Assembly (NCBI RefSeq): GCF_000332455.1
Contig: NZ_AOGY02000042.1
Span: 124,001-188,000 of the forward strand
DNA from: Leptospira vanthielii serovar Holland str. Waz Holland = ATCC 700522
Lineage (GTDB): Bacteria; Spirochaetota; Leptospiria; Leptospirales; Leptospiraceae
Direction: 5' to 3'
Length of the DNA: 64,000 bases
Positions 35,924 through 45,412 of the stretch are shown here, piece by piece. Each line of letters begins with the position of its first letter. The stretch's first letter is position 1. A model generated the notes under the pieces. It searched no databases and was not told the DNA's origin. It saw only the letters and a list, made by a program, of their open reading frames with translations. The translations under genes and the position numbers were made by a program.

Positions 35924-37195
35924 TTAGTGAGAGACGCTCACTTCCTTTTTCAATCGAGCTGAGAACTCTCCTTTAAACTTTGTCATAGTAGGACGAACTG
36001 CCATCACACATGCATCCGCTAACGGACAAATGGTGGTTCCACCCTCCATATTTCTGGACAAAGAAAAAATGAGTTCTACATCTTTTTCTGTTCCCTCTCC
36101 GTTCTTTATTTTATGGAGAAGGTCTTTTACCCAATGGGTTCCTTCACGACAAGGTGTACATTGGCCGCAAGATTCATGAGAATAAAATTCTGCCAATCGG
36201 TAGGTTGTTTCCACAAGATCAGCAACCTCAGAGAGAATGATGACAGCTCCGGAACCTAACATCGATTTAAGGGATGCAATCGACTCATAATCCATAGTGG
36301 CAGTCATTGCTTCTTCGGCAGTGAGAATGGGAGAAGAACTTCCTCCAGGAATCACAGCTTTTAGAGTTTTATCGTTTTTGATTCCACCACAAATATCGTA
36401 AATGAGTTCTTTCATGGGAGTTCCCATTTCTACTTCATAAATTCCTGGTTTTTTCACATGCCCACTGACAGCAAATAATCTGGTTCCGGGAGATTTTTCA
36501 GTTCCAATTTTTTTGTATTCTTCTCCCGTCATACGGATGATATGTGGGACGTTACAAAAAGTTTCTACGTTGTTTACAACCGTAGGGCAAGCATAAAGAC
36601 CAGAGACTGCCGGGAATGGGGGTTTGAGTCGTGGGTGGCCCCTCCTACCCTCGAGGGAATTAATGAGTGCTGATTCTTCGCCGCAGATATAAGCTCCGGC
36701 ACCGGAGTATACCGCCAAATCAAAGTTATACCCTAGGCCCATAATGTTTTCACCAAGAAGACCTGCTTTGTAGGCTTCTTCTACGGCTTCTTCCACCACA
36801 CGAATGCCTTTATGGAATTCACCACGAATATAAATATAACCTTGGTGGGAATCAATTGCTTTGGCAGCAATGACCATCCCTTCGATGAGCATATGAGGCA
36901 GTTTTTCCAGGAGGAGTCGGTCTTTGAAGGTTCCCGGTTCTCCTTCATCCCCATTACAAATTAAATATTTTGGTTTATCTGTTTTGGGAATAAATCCCCA
37001 TTTGTTTCCCGTAGGAAAACCAGCACCACCACGGCCTCGAAGTCCTGAGTTCTTAACATCGTTTACGATTTGTTCGGCGGTCATCTCGGAGAGAGCTTTT
37101 TTTTGACTTTCATACCCTCCAACCGACTTGTAATGGTTTAAGGTATGGGAATCTGCGGCACCAATATGAGTTGTGAGTAGGTTCTTTAGTCCCAT
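35924..37195 (-). CDS. nuoF: NADH-quinone oxidoreductase subunit F
   Basis: 423-residue NADH dehydrogenase flavoprotein. The FMN/NADH loop [16 protein letters not shown] (about residue 52) and [13 protein letters not shown] are present, with YIRGEFHKG and [16 protein letters not shown]. The [4Fe-4S] ligands are [14 protein letters not shown] and the later [12 protein letters not shown] start at ATG 37195, 1 base after the nuoE stop; the frame continues upstream to a TTG at 37234 inside nuoE. It carries the NADH site, so the complex can accept NADH even though NuoG is not encoded here. Confidence 0.96.
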   Translation of the reverse strand: MGLKNLLTTHIGAADSHTLNHYKSVGGYESQKKALSEMTAEQIVNDVKNSGLRGRGGAGFPTGNKWGFIPKTDKPKYLICNGDEGEPGTFKDRLLLEKLPHMLIEGMVIAAKAIDSHQGYIYIRGEFHKGIRVVEEAVEEAYKAGLLGENIMGLGYNFDLAVYSGAGAYICGEESALINSLEGRRGHPRLKPPFPAVSGLYACPTVVNNVETFCNVPHIIRMTGEEYKKIGTEKSPGTRLFAVSGHVKKPGIYEVEMGTPMKELIYDICGGIKNDKTLKAVIPGGSSSPILTAEEAMTATMDYESIASLKSMLGSGAVIILSEVADLVETTYRLAEFYSHESCGQCTPCREGTHWVKDLLHKIKNGEGTEKDVELIFSLSRNMEGGTTICPLADACVMAVRPTMTKFKGEFSARLKKEVSVSH

Positions 37196-37196
37196 T

Positions 37197-37685
37197 TTAT
37201 ACCTGCTTATCCAATTCAGAGAGAATGTTTTCAATGATCTCTGGGGTTAGATTTTCGTAATATTTATCATTAATTTGAGCGACTGGCCCAAACCCACAAG
37301 CACCAAGACACTGCACTTCATCTACCGTGAATTTTTTGTCAGCCGTGGTTTCTCCGGCATCGATTCCTAATTTAGAACATACATGTTCTGTGATGAAATC
37401 GGATCCCGCAAGGTAACAAGAAATATTTCCACAAATTTGGATATGGAACTTCCCTACGGGTTTTTTATTGTACATGGTGTAAAAGGTAGCTACCCCATGC
37501 ACTTGTGCGAGAGAAACCGGAGCACCGATTCGTTCTGCAATGTAGGACATTCCTTCCTGATCCACAAAACCTTTGTCAGCTTGTAATAAAAAAAGACATG
37601 GTAAAATCAACGAACGTTTACTTGGGAACTGCGGGATCAACCTTTGAAATCTTTTTTCGGAATCTTGTGAAAATTGATAAGCCAT
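37197..37685 (-). CDS. nuoE: NADH-quinone oxidoreductase subunit E
   Basis: 162-residue thioredoxin-fold [2Fe-2S] subunit. The four Cys ligands are in [12 protein letters not shown] and [15 protein letters not shown] 37685 overlaps the nuoD stop by one base (TAATG). NuoE pairs with NuoF in the NADH-oxidising module. Length and fold blocks ([16 protein letters not shown]) are normal. Confidence 0.95.
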   Translation of the reverse strand: MAYQFSQDSEKRFQRLIPQFPSKRSLILPCLFLLQADKGFVDQEGMSYIAERIGAPVSLAQVHGVATFYTMYNKKPVGKFHIQICGNISCYLAGSDFITEHVCSKLGIDAGETTADKKFTVDEVQCLGACGFGPVAQINDKYYENLTPEIIENILSELDKQV

Positions 37686-38905
37686 TAACAATCTAACTCC
37701 CCTGCAATGACATTGAGTGAAGACATAGTGGCAATTGTATCAGCAAGCAGTCCACCTTTGACAAGTTCAGGAAACGCTTGGTAATACCAAAAACAAGGAC
37801 GTCTTACATGCACTCGCCAAGGAGACTTTTCTCCTTCCGAAACCACATAGAATCCGAGTTCGCCATTGGCAGCTTCCGTCGACATATAGTATTCGCCGGG
37901 AGGGACCTTCACTCCGTGCATAATGATTTTAAAATGGTAAATGAGTTCTTCCATATTGTGATACACCTTGTCTTTCGGAGGAAGGAAGGTATGGGGAACA
38001 TCAGCGTGGTATGGACCTTCTGGAATTCCGTCTATCAGTTGTTCAATGATTCTCATGGACTGACGCATCTCTTCCATGCGAACAAGAGTTCTATCCAAAG
38101 CAGATCCGTCCCCACCTACGGGAATATCAAAATCCACTTTGTCATAAAACATATAAGGATCATCTTTTCGAACGTCCCAAGGAACTCCTGCAGCCCGAAG
38201 GTTCGGACCAGAAAATCCGTAGGCAATGGCTCTTTCTGCAGAAAGTCCACCGATCCCGGCGGTTCTTTCGTTAAAAATTTTATTGCGAACGAGAAGTTGT
38301 TCAAATTCATCCAAGGCTGGTTTTAGTCCTTTGATGATGGTTTTGATCTCAGTTTGGAATTCAGGATAAATATCCCTTTCCATTCCACCCACTCGGCAGA
38401 AGGTTGTAGTCAACCTAGCACCTGTCAGTTTTTCCAAAATTTGATAAATGTTTTCTCTATGATGGAATAAATGCAAAAGGCCAGAAAAGGCACCCAGGTC
38501 TACACCCATAATCCCGTTACAAATGATATGGTCCATGATCCTAGAGAGTTCGGAAATGATCATACGAACGTATGTCACTCGATCAGGAACTTCGATTTGC
38601 ATCATCTTTTCTACGGTCAGGATCCAACCGATGTTATTGAGTGGAGTGGATACATAGTTCATACGATCCGTACAAACTAAGAACTGGTTGTAATCGTATC
38701 GTTCGCCTAATTTTTCAAAACAACGATGGACATAACCGATGACAGATTCTGTGTCGACAACACGTTCCCCATCAATTTGAATTACGTTTTGTAAAATTCC
38801 GTGAGTGGCAGGATGGCTTGGCCCGAGATTGACAAGAAGATGGCCTTCGGGTAGGTCTTTGAATTTTTTGCCAAAATGTTCGGCTGTTTTTTCGTACATT
38901 ACCAT
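37685..38905 (-). CDS. nuoD: NADH-quinone oxidoreductase subunit D
   Basis: 406-residue quinone-site subunit related to hydrogenase large subunits. [54 protein letters not shown] and GDLGAF-type FFVDLGAFS-like [19 protein letters not shown] are characteristic; the quinone-binding His and Tyr regions are recognisable (HPATHG). ATG 38905 has a good AGGGA 7 bases upstream. Separate from nuoC, as in most non-enterobacterial operons. Confidence 0.95.
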   Translation of the reverse strand: MVMYEKTAEHFGKKFKDLPEGHLLVNLGPSHPATHGILQNVIQIDGERVVDTESVIGYVHRCFEKLGERYDYNQFLVCTDRMNYVSTPLNNIGWILTVEKMMQIEVPDRVTYVRMIISELSRIMDHIICNGIMGVDLGAFSGLLHLFHHRENIYQILEKLTGARLTTTFCRVGGMERDIYPEFQTEIKTIIKGLKPALDEFEQLLVRNKIFNERTAGIGGLSAERAIAYGFSGPNLRAAGVPWDVRKDDPYMFYDKVDFDIPVGGDGSALDRTLVRMEEMRQSMRIIEQLIDGIPEGPYHADVPHTFLPPKDKVYHNMEELIYHFKIIMHGVKVPPGEYYMSTEAANGELGFYVVSEGEKSPWRVHVRRPCFWYYQAFPELVKGGLLADTIATMSSLNVIAGELDC

Positions 38906-38921
38906 AATGATTCCCTACCGC

Positions 38922-39443
38922 CTAACCGGTAATATCCTCGCTCACATGAATGGTGAGTAGGTCTTCAATGAGATAATCTTGGCCTGGACCCTCTAATGGA
39001 TAGTCCTTACGAAGAGGATGACCCACAAAGTTATCAGGCATAATGAGACGTTCCATCTGCGGATGACTAGAAAAAGGAATTCCCATCAAATCATACACTT
39101 CCCTCTCAGGCCAATTGGCCGCAGGAAAAATACCAGCAAGACTCGGAACCTCTTCTCCTTCGCCCACAGGAACTCGAAGTTGCAAACGGAAGTGTTTGTT
39201 TTTTGGCGAACGAAGTAGATAAATCATTTCGAATCTTGGTTCCCTTTTTCCGAGCCAATCTATGGAAGTGAGATCATTCAAATAATTGAAGGAAAACTCA
39301 GGATGATCCTTTAACGTTTGTACAACGGTAGGAAGGGCTTCCTTTTGTATGCTAAAGTAGAGTAAATTGGTGTTTATGTCCCTTTGCGGGAGTAATACAT
39401 CAGAAAACTTTGAGTTTATGTATTCAGTAATTTTTTCTTTCAT
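38922..39443 (-). CDS. nuoC: NADH-quinone oxidoreductase subunit C
   Basis: 173-residue 30-kDa-type connecting subunit. [20 protein letters not shown], then [20 protein letters not shown] and [14 protein letters not shown] are the family blocks. I use ATG 39443, overlapping the nuoB stop (ATGA); the longer open frame upstream is the shadow of nuoB (its Arg/Ser-rich reading is not typical protein). Ends 17 bases before nuoD. Confidence 0.94.
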   Translation of the reverse strand: MKEKITEYINSKFSDVLLPQRDINTNLLYFSIQKEALPTVVQTLKDHPEFSFNYLNDLTSIDWLGKREPRFEMIYLLRSPKNKHFRLQLRVPVGEGEEVPSLAGIFPAANWPEREVYDLMGIPFSSHPQMERLIMPDNFVGHPLRKDYPLEGPGQDYLIEDLLTIHVSEDITG

Positions 39444-40000
39444 GCGACTACGAGAGGTTTGTTGCGTTCGTTGATTTCTTCGATTTTTCTCATCACTTCT
39501 TGGCGTCTCGCTTCGAGTCCCTGGCCTTGCACTTTCTTTTGGAGTTTGACAAGGGCATCGAGAAGTGCTTCGGGTCTTGGTGGACAACCGGGAACATAAA
39601 CGTCCACGGGAAGGATTCGGTCTACACCTTGTAACACACCGTAGGTGTGAAACATTCCACCAGAAGAGGCGCACGCCCCTACAGAGATGACAAATTTTGG
39701 TTCTGCGAGTTGGTCGTATATCTGGCGTAATACGGGAGCCATTTTATAAGTGATGGTTCCGAGGACCAAAATCATATCTGCTTGGCGTGGAGAAAAAGAA
39801 GGACGTTCTGCTCCGAAACGAGCGATATCATAATCGGCACAAGCTGTGCTCATGTATTCAATTCCGCAACAGGCAGTTGCAAAAGGGTATGGCCATAAAG
39901 AAAAACTTTGTCCCCATTGGACTACGTTGTCGAGTGTTGCGACTTGGAACATATCGCCAAACATCTCTCCAGGTTTGGATAGTGTTTCTGTTAATCCCAT
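39440..40000 (-). CDS. nuoB: NADH-quinone oxidoreductase subunit B
   Basis: 186-residue subunit carrying the terminal [4Fe-4S] cluster N2. Ligands: [10 protein letters not shown] (adjacent Cys pair), [11 protein letters not shown] and [13 protein letters not shown] start at ATG 40000, which has GGGAG 8 bases upstream; an in-frame ATG at 40021 would add seven residues. Overlaps nuoA by 10 bases. Conserved [20 protein letters not shown] is present. Confidence 0.95.
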   Translation of the reverse strand: MGLTETLSKPGEMFGDMFQVATLDNVVQWGQSFSLWPYPFATACCGIEYMSTACADYDIARFGAERPSFSPRQADMILVLGTITYKMAPVLRQIYDQLAEPKFVISVGACASSGGMFHTYGVLQGVDRILPVDVYVPGCPPRPEALLDALVKLQKKVQGQGLEARRQEVMRKIEEINERNKPLVVA

Positions 40001-40368
40001 TCCAGTGCTCCCTTTTTCCATATATAGTATAGACCGACAACGAGTATGAGTAAAAAGAAAAACATTTCCACAAGGAAGAAGGTTCCAAGCCCTGCTTCTT
40101 TGAAGCTAATTAAGTTCACTGCCCAAGGGTATAAAAAGACCGCCTCAATATCGAAGAGGATGAAAAGAACCGCAACAAGATAGAACTTGATGTTAAAAAG
40201 TCCTCTGGCATCACCATAATACGTGACCCCACATTCAAAGGTGTCTTGAGGTTTCGATTTTTTCTTCGGATTGATGAGGAAGGCAAGGGTCAAGATCAGA
40301 GCAGAGAAACCGACTCCGAGCAAAAGTTGTAAAAGGATTGGTGCGAAACTATCTGGTGCAGAACCCAT
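39991..40368 (-). CDS. nuoA: NADH-quinone oxidoreductase subunit A
   Basis: 125-residue three-span membrane subunit, first gene of the operon. Hallmarks: [15 protein letters not shown] and [20 protein letters not shown], with the acidic pair of TM2. I start at ATG 40368; an in-frame GTG at 40386 lies 18 bases upstream. The promoter must lie in the roughly 115 bases between this start and the end of rarA; I can see no convincing -35/-10 pair. Confidence 0.94.
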   Translation of the reverse strand: MGSAPDSFAPILLQLLLGVGFSALILTLAFLINPKKKSKPQDTFECGVTYYGDARGLFNIKFYLVAVLFILFDIEAVFLYPWAVNLISFKEAGLGTFFLVEMFFFLLILVVGLYYIWKKGALEWD

Positions 40369-40483
40369 GTATGAAAATGCTCTCACGAGTAGGGTCGATT
40401 GTCAAGATGAGAATGATTTTCCCCTTTGTTTTCGTGTTAATTTCGATCGTTTGCAATGTTTATAACCGATTTGAGATAAATTC

Positions 40484-41743
40484 TCAATACCGATCCCCCC
40501 AGAGACGTTCCAATTGCTCCTTTAAATTCTTTTCCATCCCTTGATTTGTCGGAGTATAAAACCGTGGGATGTCAGGATACAAATCAGTAGGAAAATAATG
40601 TTCTTTTAGGAAATGCCCTGGAAAATCATGGGGATACTGGTAATCTTTTCCAGCCCCTTCTTTTTTATGTGTGGCAGTGGGAGCATTACGCAAATGGTTT
40701 GGAATTTGGAATTCTCTTTTTCTTTCCCTGACAAGTTGCAAAGCCTTGTCGATGGCCAAATAACTTGCATTAGACTTTGGTGCTGATGCAAGGAAGGTAG
40801 TGCATTGCCCCAAAGGAATTCTCCCTTCTGGCATTCCCACTCGTTCCACAGCCTGCCAAGTGGCAATGGCAAGTGGGAGGGCGTGGACACTGGCATTCCC
40901 CACATCTTCACTCGCAAAAATCACAAGCCTTCTTGCAATAAATAGGGGATCTTCTCCCCCTTCGATCATAAGAGCTAAATAGAATAAGGCGGCATCGGGA
41001 TCACTACCCCGAAGGGATTTGATAAAAGCAGAGATGATATCATAATGGCTTTCGCTATTTTTATCATAAAAAATAACATTTTCACCCAAAATTTCAGCTA
41101 ACTTAGATTCGGTGATCTTATCAGTTTCTTCCGTAGCATTTAGAATACGTTCCAAATACCCGAGAAGTTTTCTTGCATCCCCAGAACTTCTACGAAAGAG
41201 TTCTTTTTTTAAATCTTCTGGAAAAGTTCGTTTGTGGTCCAGTTTAGTGAGGCAAGATTCAAAAATAAAGTTTTCGTCTGCCTCAGATAAAGAAGTGAGT
41301 CGGTAGACAAGCATTCTAGAAAGGAGAGCTTTATTCACACGGAAACTCGGATTTTCTGTAGTTGCCGCAATCAAGATGATTTCCCCTTCTTCCACAGCAG
41401 AAAGAAGAGCATCTTGTTGTGAGGAAGAAAAACGATGGATCTCATCTAAAAACAAAACAATGGTTCCCCGCCTCTTTGCTTCCTCCAAAACCTCTCTCAC
41501 TTCTTTTAGGCCACTTGTCACACAACTCAAATAACGTTTTTCCAAACTCCAAGTTTGGGTGAGAAGGTGTGCCAAAGTAGTTTTGCCAGAACCCGGGGGA
41601 CCGTAGAACAGAATGGAGGTGGGTTTCGGAATGGATTTGAGAGATTGTACGACTTGGGTTTGGCCCACAAACTCGGACCAATTTTTGGGCCGCACTGCAT
41701 GGGCCAAAGGAACTTGTTTGTTTTGAGAAAAGAGGGAATCCAA
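40484..41743 (-). CDS. rarA: Replication-associated recombination protein A (MgsA-type AAA+ ATPase)
   Basis: 419-residue clamp-loader-like ATPase acting at stalled forks. Walker A is YGPPGSGKTTLAHLL (about residue 46), Walker B IVLFLDEIHRFSSSQQDALL, sensor 1 LIAATTENPSF, followed by the RarA-specific C-terminal region SLRGSDPDAALFYLALMIEG and IARRLVIFASEDVGNA. Full length. Starts from a TTG one base after the stop of the upstream 73-residue gene. It is the end of a minus-strand run with the DedA protein. Confidence 0.94.
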   Translation of the reverse strand: MDSLFSQNKQVPLAHAVRPKNWSEFVGQTQVVQSLKSIPKPTSILFYGPPGSGKTTLAHLLTQTWSLEKRYLSCVTSGLKEVREVLEEAKRRGTIVLFLDEIHRFSSSQQDALLSAVEEGEIILIAATTENPSFRVNKALLSRMLVYRLTSLSEADENFIFESCLTKLDHKRTFPEDLKKELFRRSSGDARKLLGYLERILNATEETDKITESKLAEILGENVIFYDKNSESHYDIISAFIKSLRGSDPDAALFYLALMIEGGEDPLFIARRLVIFASEDVGNASVHALPLAIATWQAVERVGMPEGRIPLGQCTTFLASAPKSNASYLAIDKALQLVRERKREFQIPNHLRNAPTATHKKEGAGKDYQYPHDFPGHFLKEHYFPTDLYPDIPRFYTPTNQGMEKNLKEQLERLWGDRY

Positions 41744-41744
41744 T

Positions 41745-41966
41745 TTAACTATTTTCCAATTCTTTTTTTACTGCCATATAACAATTGTATATGGTTTCAT
41801 TACAAACATCACAACCGGAATTACAACAAATAAGAGACCTCTCCGATACCTTACCATCCACTAAATTTTTTACGAAAACAGCCGTACGATCAGGCAAAAA
41901 GAAAAATCTTACCTTCTCTAAAATGACTTCATCGACAGATTTGGGAAACAAACGTTCTTCTGACAT
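41745..41966 (-). CDS. Small CCxxGCxxC cysteine-motif protein
   Basis: 73 residues, ATG start directly after the DedA stop codon and ending one base before rarA. The C-terminal third carries a tight motif CCNSGCDVCNETIYNC, which resembles the CCxxGCxxCxxxxY pattern of the oxidoreductase-like N-terminal domain (Oxidored-like) and could bind a metal. The N-terminal 40 residues are ordinary. The competing plus-strand frame over the same DNA is less convincing because the minus-strand gene fits its neighbours without gaps. Confidence 0.65.
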   Translation of the reverse strand: MSEERLFPKSVDEVILEKVRFFFLPDRTAVFVKNLVDGKVSERSLICCNSGCDVCNETIYNCYMAVKKELENS

Positions 41967-42551
41967 CTATCCCCCCGTGATCCATCCTAAATACATAGCG
42001 TAAAAATAAACAGTAACACGAACAAACCGAAAGAGAGAACCAAACAAAAATAGCGAATAACGCATCTTAAATGTTCCCACTGTGTAAGCCATCCAGGAAT
42101 AGGGAATGGGAGTGAGAGCACTGAGCACCACGGCCCCAAAACCGTATTTGCGTAGATAAGGAAGGAGTTTGTCTTCGTAGTGTAAAACCATCTGCCTTCC
42201 CAAATGAAATTTAGGAATGAGATACAATCCGATAAAGTAAGCCAGAGTTCCACCAAGGATACTTCCAAAGGACATAGAAAGAATGGTAAATAGTGGATCC
42301 ATCTCACCTGTGATCGCTAACATAAGAAAGGCGTCAGGTGGGACAAAGGCAGGAAGGCTATCCGAAAGGATCATACCGAAAAAAAGTCCCCAATATCCAA
42401 AAATTCGGACAAAGTGTTCGCTGAACCCAAGAAGTTCTTTACGGAAAAAAAATGCCAATCCAAAAACAATCACAAGGACAATGACAATAGAAAGAATGGT
42501 TTGGAAGATAAGGTTACGAAGGTTGATGGATGTTTCTTTTTCTTTTGTCAT
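41967..42551 (-). CDS. DedA-family (VTT/SNARE-associated) membrane protein
   Basis: 194 residues with five to six hydrophobic segments. The VTT-domain features are visible: SDSLPAFVPPDAFLMLAITG with the PP-D pattern, FGSILGGTLAYFIGLYLIP and the GAVVLSALTPIPYSWMAYTV block. DedA proteins are lipid scramblases or flippases for envelope lipids in bacteria (several flip undecaprenyl phosphate or phosphatidylethanolamine); which activity this one has is unknown. First gene of DedA - 73 aa - rarA. Confidence 0.85.
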   Translation of the reverse strand: MTKEKETSINLRNLIFQTILSIVIVLVIVFGLAFFFRKELLGFSEHFVRIFGYWGLFFGMILSDSLPAFVPPDAFLMLAITGEMDPLFTILSMSFGSILGGTLAYFIGLYLIPKFHLGRQMVLHYEDKLLPYLRKYGFGAVVLSALTPIPYSWMAYTVGTFKMRYSLFLFGSLFRFVRVTVYFYAMYLGWITGG

Positions 42552-42603
42552 AAAATGCGATTCTAATGCCCGTTAGTCTTTTCCGGTTGGATAATAATAA
42601 ACC

Positions 42604-43170
42604 CTAAACCCCATTTTCTTTTCGAATAAGATTACGGTTGGTTCGGATCCAATCTTCAGTTTTGGTAATGGATTCTTTGATGAGTGTATCCAAACTACTT
42701 CGTTCTTCTGAATTGAAATTTTGTAATACAAAGTCAGCCACTTCCATTCCCCCTTTTTCCGGTTTTCCCACACCAAATCGCAACCGATGAAAATCCTGTG
42801 ATCCGATTTTTGCGACTATATCTTTTAGTCCATTGTGGCCGGCAGTTCCGCCCCCAATTTTATTTTTTATTTTTCCAAAAGGTAGGTCTACTTCGTCTTG
42901 GATCACAAGAATTTGGGAAGGAGGGATTTTATATAAGTTGGCAAGGGTTTGTGTGGATTTTCCTGAAAGATTCATAAACTCTTGAGGTTTGAGAAGATGC
43001 ACTTTGTCCCCTTCCCAAGTATGAGTGGTTTCCATATACTTTTTAGAATCTTTAAACGAAACACCGAAACTTGCGGCCAGTGCATCTAAGATCATAAAAC
43101 CAATGTTATGGCGAGTATTTTTGTATTTGTCCCCTGGATTTCCAAGGCCTACAATGAGAAAATGAATCAT
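42604..43170 (-). CDS. pth: Peptidyl-tRNA hydrolase
   Basis: 188 residues. LIVGLGNPGDKYKNTRHNIG at the N-terminus holds the catalytic His and the Asn of the GNPG block; LKPQEFMNLSGKS and VIQDEVDLPFGKIK contain the Asp and Met/Asn positions, and GGTAGHNGLKDI the second binding strand. Recycles tRNA from drop-off peptidyl-tRNA. Overlaps the end of cimA by 4 bases, so cimA-pth translation may be coupled. Confidence 0.95.
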   Translation of the reverse strand: MIHFLIVGLGNPGDKYKNTRHNIGFMILDALAASFGVSFKDSKKYMETTHTWEGDKVHLLKPQEFMNLSGKSTQTLANLYKIPPSQILVIQDEVDLPFGKIKNKIGGGTAGHNGLKDIVAKIGSQDFHRLRFGVGKPEKGGMEVADFVLQNFNSEERSSLDTLIKESITKTEDWIRTNRNLIRKENGV

Positions 43171-44702
43171 ACGTTTCCGAGTAAAATATGTAACAATCGT
43201 TCTGTGGCTTTTACAGCCGCCACTTGTTGGTCAGAATCAATTCCAATCGTACGAATCGGATGTGAATCTCCCTCCCCTTTCCAAGTAATCACAGTTTCGA
43301 CCAGGGCATTGGTATTCCCACCAGGAGGAATCCTTACCTCATAGTCATAGAGTTTTGGAATTTGGATATTTAATTCTTTTAGAATTTTCCCAAGAGCATT
43401 CATAAAAGCGTCATAACCGCCGTCGCCTTCCCCATTCGCTTCAAAATACTTTCCTTGGTAATTGACTTTTACTTCCGCTTTGGGTTTCACACCAATCCCA
43501 CTGGTCACAGTGCAAGTTTCGATTCGAAAACTAGCTTCTAAATTTTCGCCAGTGATATCAGAGATAATATAAGGAAGATCTTCTTTCGTGACAGTTTTGT
43601 TTTGGTCCCCGAGTTCTATAACCCTTTCTAAAACCTTTTTTTCGATTTCAGGAGAAAGAACCATTCCCAACTGTTTTAAGTTTTCGGTAATGCTTGCTTT
43701 ACCAGCTAACTTACCTAAGGCGTAGACTCTGGTCCGCCCAAACCTTTCGGGTAATATAGGATTGGCATATAAATTTCCTTTTTTGTCACCATCGGCGTGA
43801 ACCCCAGCCGTTTGTGTGAATACATCTTCCCCCACAATCGGACGATTATCTGAGATTCGTTTCCCGGAAAATATTTCGACAAGCCTAGATGCATTAGTGA
43901 TTTCTCTTTCTACAACCGAGGTTCTGAATTTTGTTTTGTCATGTAAAGCAGTGACTACAGCCTCCAGTGGTGAGTTACCTGCCCTTTCCCCCAGTCCATT
44001 CACAGCCACATGAAGTCCGCGAACCCCAGCCTCTACTGCTTCCAAACAGTTCGCAACAGCCAAATCATAATCGTTGTGACCATGAAATTCAAACCATAAT
44101 TTCGGAAACTCTTTCACTAAATCTGTGATCGCAGTTCGTACTTCCCTTGGTGACAAAACACCAAGTGTATCTGCTAAATAAAATTTACTCACAGGATACT
44201 TTGAGACAACACTCAAATATTCTAAAACATAATCACGAGAATGTAAATATCCATTAGACCAATCTTCCAAATAAACATTCACTGTAATTCCAGAAGCACT
44301 TGCATTAGCTACCGTCTTTTGGATGTCTAAAAAATGTTCGGTGGGAGTTTTTCGGAGTTGATTAGTTAGGTGGTTGAGTGAACCTTTCGTTAAAAGATTG
44401 AGGACACGAACTCCCGTTCCTTTCATCCATTCCACCGTTTTATCAATATCCACAAATCCTAAAATTTCAATCCGATCATGAAGGCCTTCTGATTTAGACC
44501 ATTCCACTATTTTTTTAACGGCTTCAAATTCGCCCGGGGAAACACGTGCACTGGCAATTTCCACTCGATTAGTTTTTAGATCTTTTAATAGATGTTTGGT
44601 GATATTTAATTTTTGCTGCCAAGAAAAAGAGACACCGTTTGTTTGTTCCCCGTCACGCAAAGTAACGTCCAGGATTTCTATAGTAGAGTTAGATTCGGTC
44701 AT
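43167..44702 (-). CDS. cimA: (R)-citramalate synthase
   Basis: 511-residue member of the isopropylmalate/homocitrate synthase family that condenses pyruvate with acetyl-CoA, opening the threonine-independent route to isoleucine. The TIM barrel carries EILDVTLRDGEQTNGVSFSW, RVEIASARVS, FEFHGHNDYDLAVAN (HxH metal ligands), NGLGERAGNSPLEAVVTALH and GEDVFTQTAGVHADGDKKGN. The regulatory C-terminal domain has GGYDAFMNAL and VRIPPGGNTNALVETVITW. From memory the sequence is very close in layout to the biochemically described Leptospira CimA. ATG 44702 overlaps the Smr stop (ATGA). Confidence 0.93.
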   Translation of the reverse strand: MTESNSTIEILDVTLRDGEQTNGVSFSWQQKLNITKHLLKDLKTNRVEIASARVSPGEFEAVKKIVEWSKSEGLHDRIEILGFVDIDKTVEWMKGTGVRVLNLLTKGSLNHLTNQLRKTPTEHFLDIQKTVANASASGITVNVYLEDWSNGYLHSRDYVLEYLSVVSKYPVSKFYLADTLGVLSPREVRTAITDLVKEFPKLWFEFHGHNDYDLAVANCLEAVEAGVRGLHVAVNGLGERAGNSPLEAVVTALHDKTKFRTSVVEREITNASRLVEIFSGKRISDNRPIVGEDVFTQTAGVHADGDKKGNLYANPILPERFGRTRVYALGKLAGKASITENLKQLGMVLSPEIEKKVLERVIELGDQNKTVTKEDLPYIISDITGENLEASFRIETCTVTSGIGVKPKAEVKVNYQGKYFEANGEGDGGYDAFMNALGKILKELNIQIPKLYDYEVRIPPGGNTNALVETVITWKGEGDSHPIRTIGIDSDQQVAAVKATERLLHILLGNV

Positions 44703-44974
44703 GATTTCAATCGGTTGATGTATTCTTTGGACGGAGCGAGAATTTCGACTATCGTTGCGCCCGGATTGGACCGAAACATCGGATCGGTCTCCACTAATTT
44801 CAGAAAATCGCAAGTCGCTACATAGTCAATCGCCATTCGCCGGAGAATTCCCTCCCCGATTCCATGTAAGATCTCCACATAGGTTTCCCCATCCATATAG
44901 GCATCATGGATTTCTCGTTCTAGTTTGATCCGAGCTTCTTCGAATCGGAGTTTGCGGATGTAGATGGTACGCAC
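44699..44974 (-). CDS. Stand-alone Smr-domain protein
   Basis: 91 residues: LRFEEARIKLEREIHDAYMD followed by VEILHGIGEGILRRM, the Smr motif (HGxGxGxLR), as found at the end of MutS2. Smr domains have nuclease activity on DNA or RNA; a short single-domain version acts alone in several bacteria, here without MutS2. Starts at GTG. It lies upstream of cimA and overlaps it, which makes a regulatory or RNA-related link possible but unproven. Confidence 0.85.
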   Translation of the reverse strand: MRTIYIRKLRFEEARIKLEREIHDAYMDGETYVEILHGIGEGILRRMAIDYVATCDFLKLVETDPMFRSNPGATIVEILAPSKEYINRLKS

Positions 44975-44995
44975 CTTACGTCCAGAAAATGGGAC

Positions 44996-45412
44996 TTAGG
45001 TCAAATTGCAACAGAAACGAACTGCATCGAGTAATTCCCTGCTATTCCAAGGTTTGGAAAAAATGGCATAAGTTTTTGCCTCTTCCTTCACTCGGTTGAT
45101 GGCATCTCGATCTGCATGGCCAGAAATTAGAATGGATTTAATATGTGGGTATTTTTGGTGCACTTGGATGAGAAATTCGTCCCCACGCATTCCAGGCATC
45201 AGCCAATCGGAAAGGATAAGAATCACTTCCACTCCCGAATGACAAAGATCATCGATGACTTCCATGGCTTCTTCTGGATTTTGAGCCGTTTCGTAGGTAA
45301 AACTACCACCAATCTCCCGTTTCAGTTCTTGTACGAGGGAAAGAAGAAGGATCGGTTCATCATCCACACAAAGGATTGCGTTTTTTTCCTGTTGTACTTG
45401 CGTAATATTCAA
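44996..45412 (-). CDS. Single-domain response regulator (receiver only)
   Basis: 138 residues forming one receiver domain: [16 protein letters not shown] (acidic pair), [19 protein letters not shown] with the phosphoacceptor Asp, [11 protein letters not shown] (Thr/Ser switch) and [11 protein letters not shown] (Lys). There is no DNA-binding output domain. The TTG start overlaps the sensor-kinase stop as TTGA and has GGGG 7 bases upstream, so the two are translationally coupled and very probably a cognate pair. The bound output partner is unknown. Confidence 0.9.
   Translation of the reverse strand: MNITQVQQEKNAILCVDDEPILLLSLVQELKREIGGSFTYETAQNPEEAMEVIDDLCHSGVEVILILSDWLMPGMRGDEFLIQVHQKYPHIKSILISGHADRDAINRVKEEAKTYAIFSKPWNSRELLDAVRFCCNLT

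Noticed and set aside
37778..38326. 182-aa plus-strand frame inside nuoD
   Set aside because: nuoD motifs cover it fully on the other strand.
39444..39674. N-terminal extension of nuoC
   Set aside because: It is the nuoB gene read in another frame; the Arg/Ser/Pro-rich residues do not resemble NuoC and an ATGA start at 39443 is available.
41785..42003. 72-aa plus-strand frame opposite the CCxxGCxxC gene
   Set aside because: It would overlap the DedA gene end and lacks a ribosome site, while the minus-strand gene fits its neighbours exactly.
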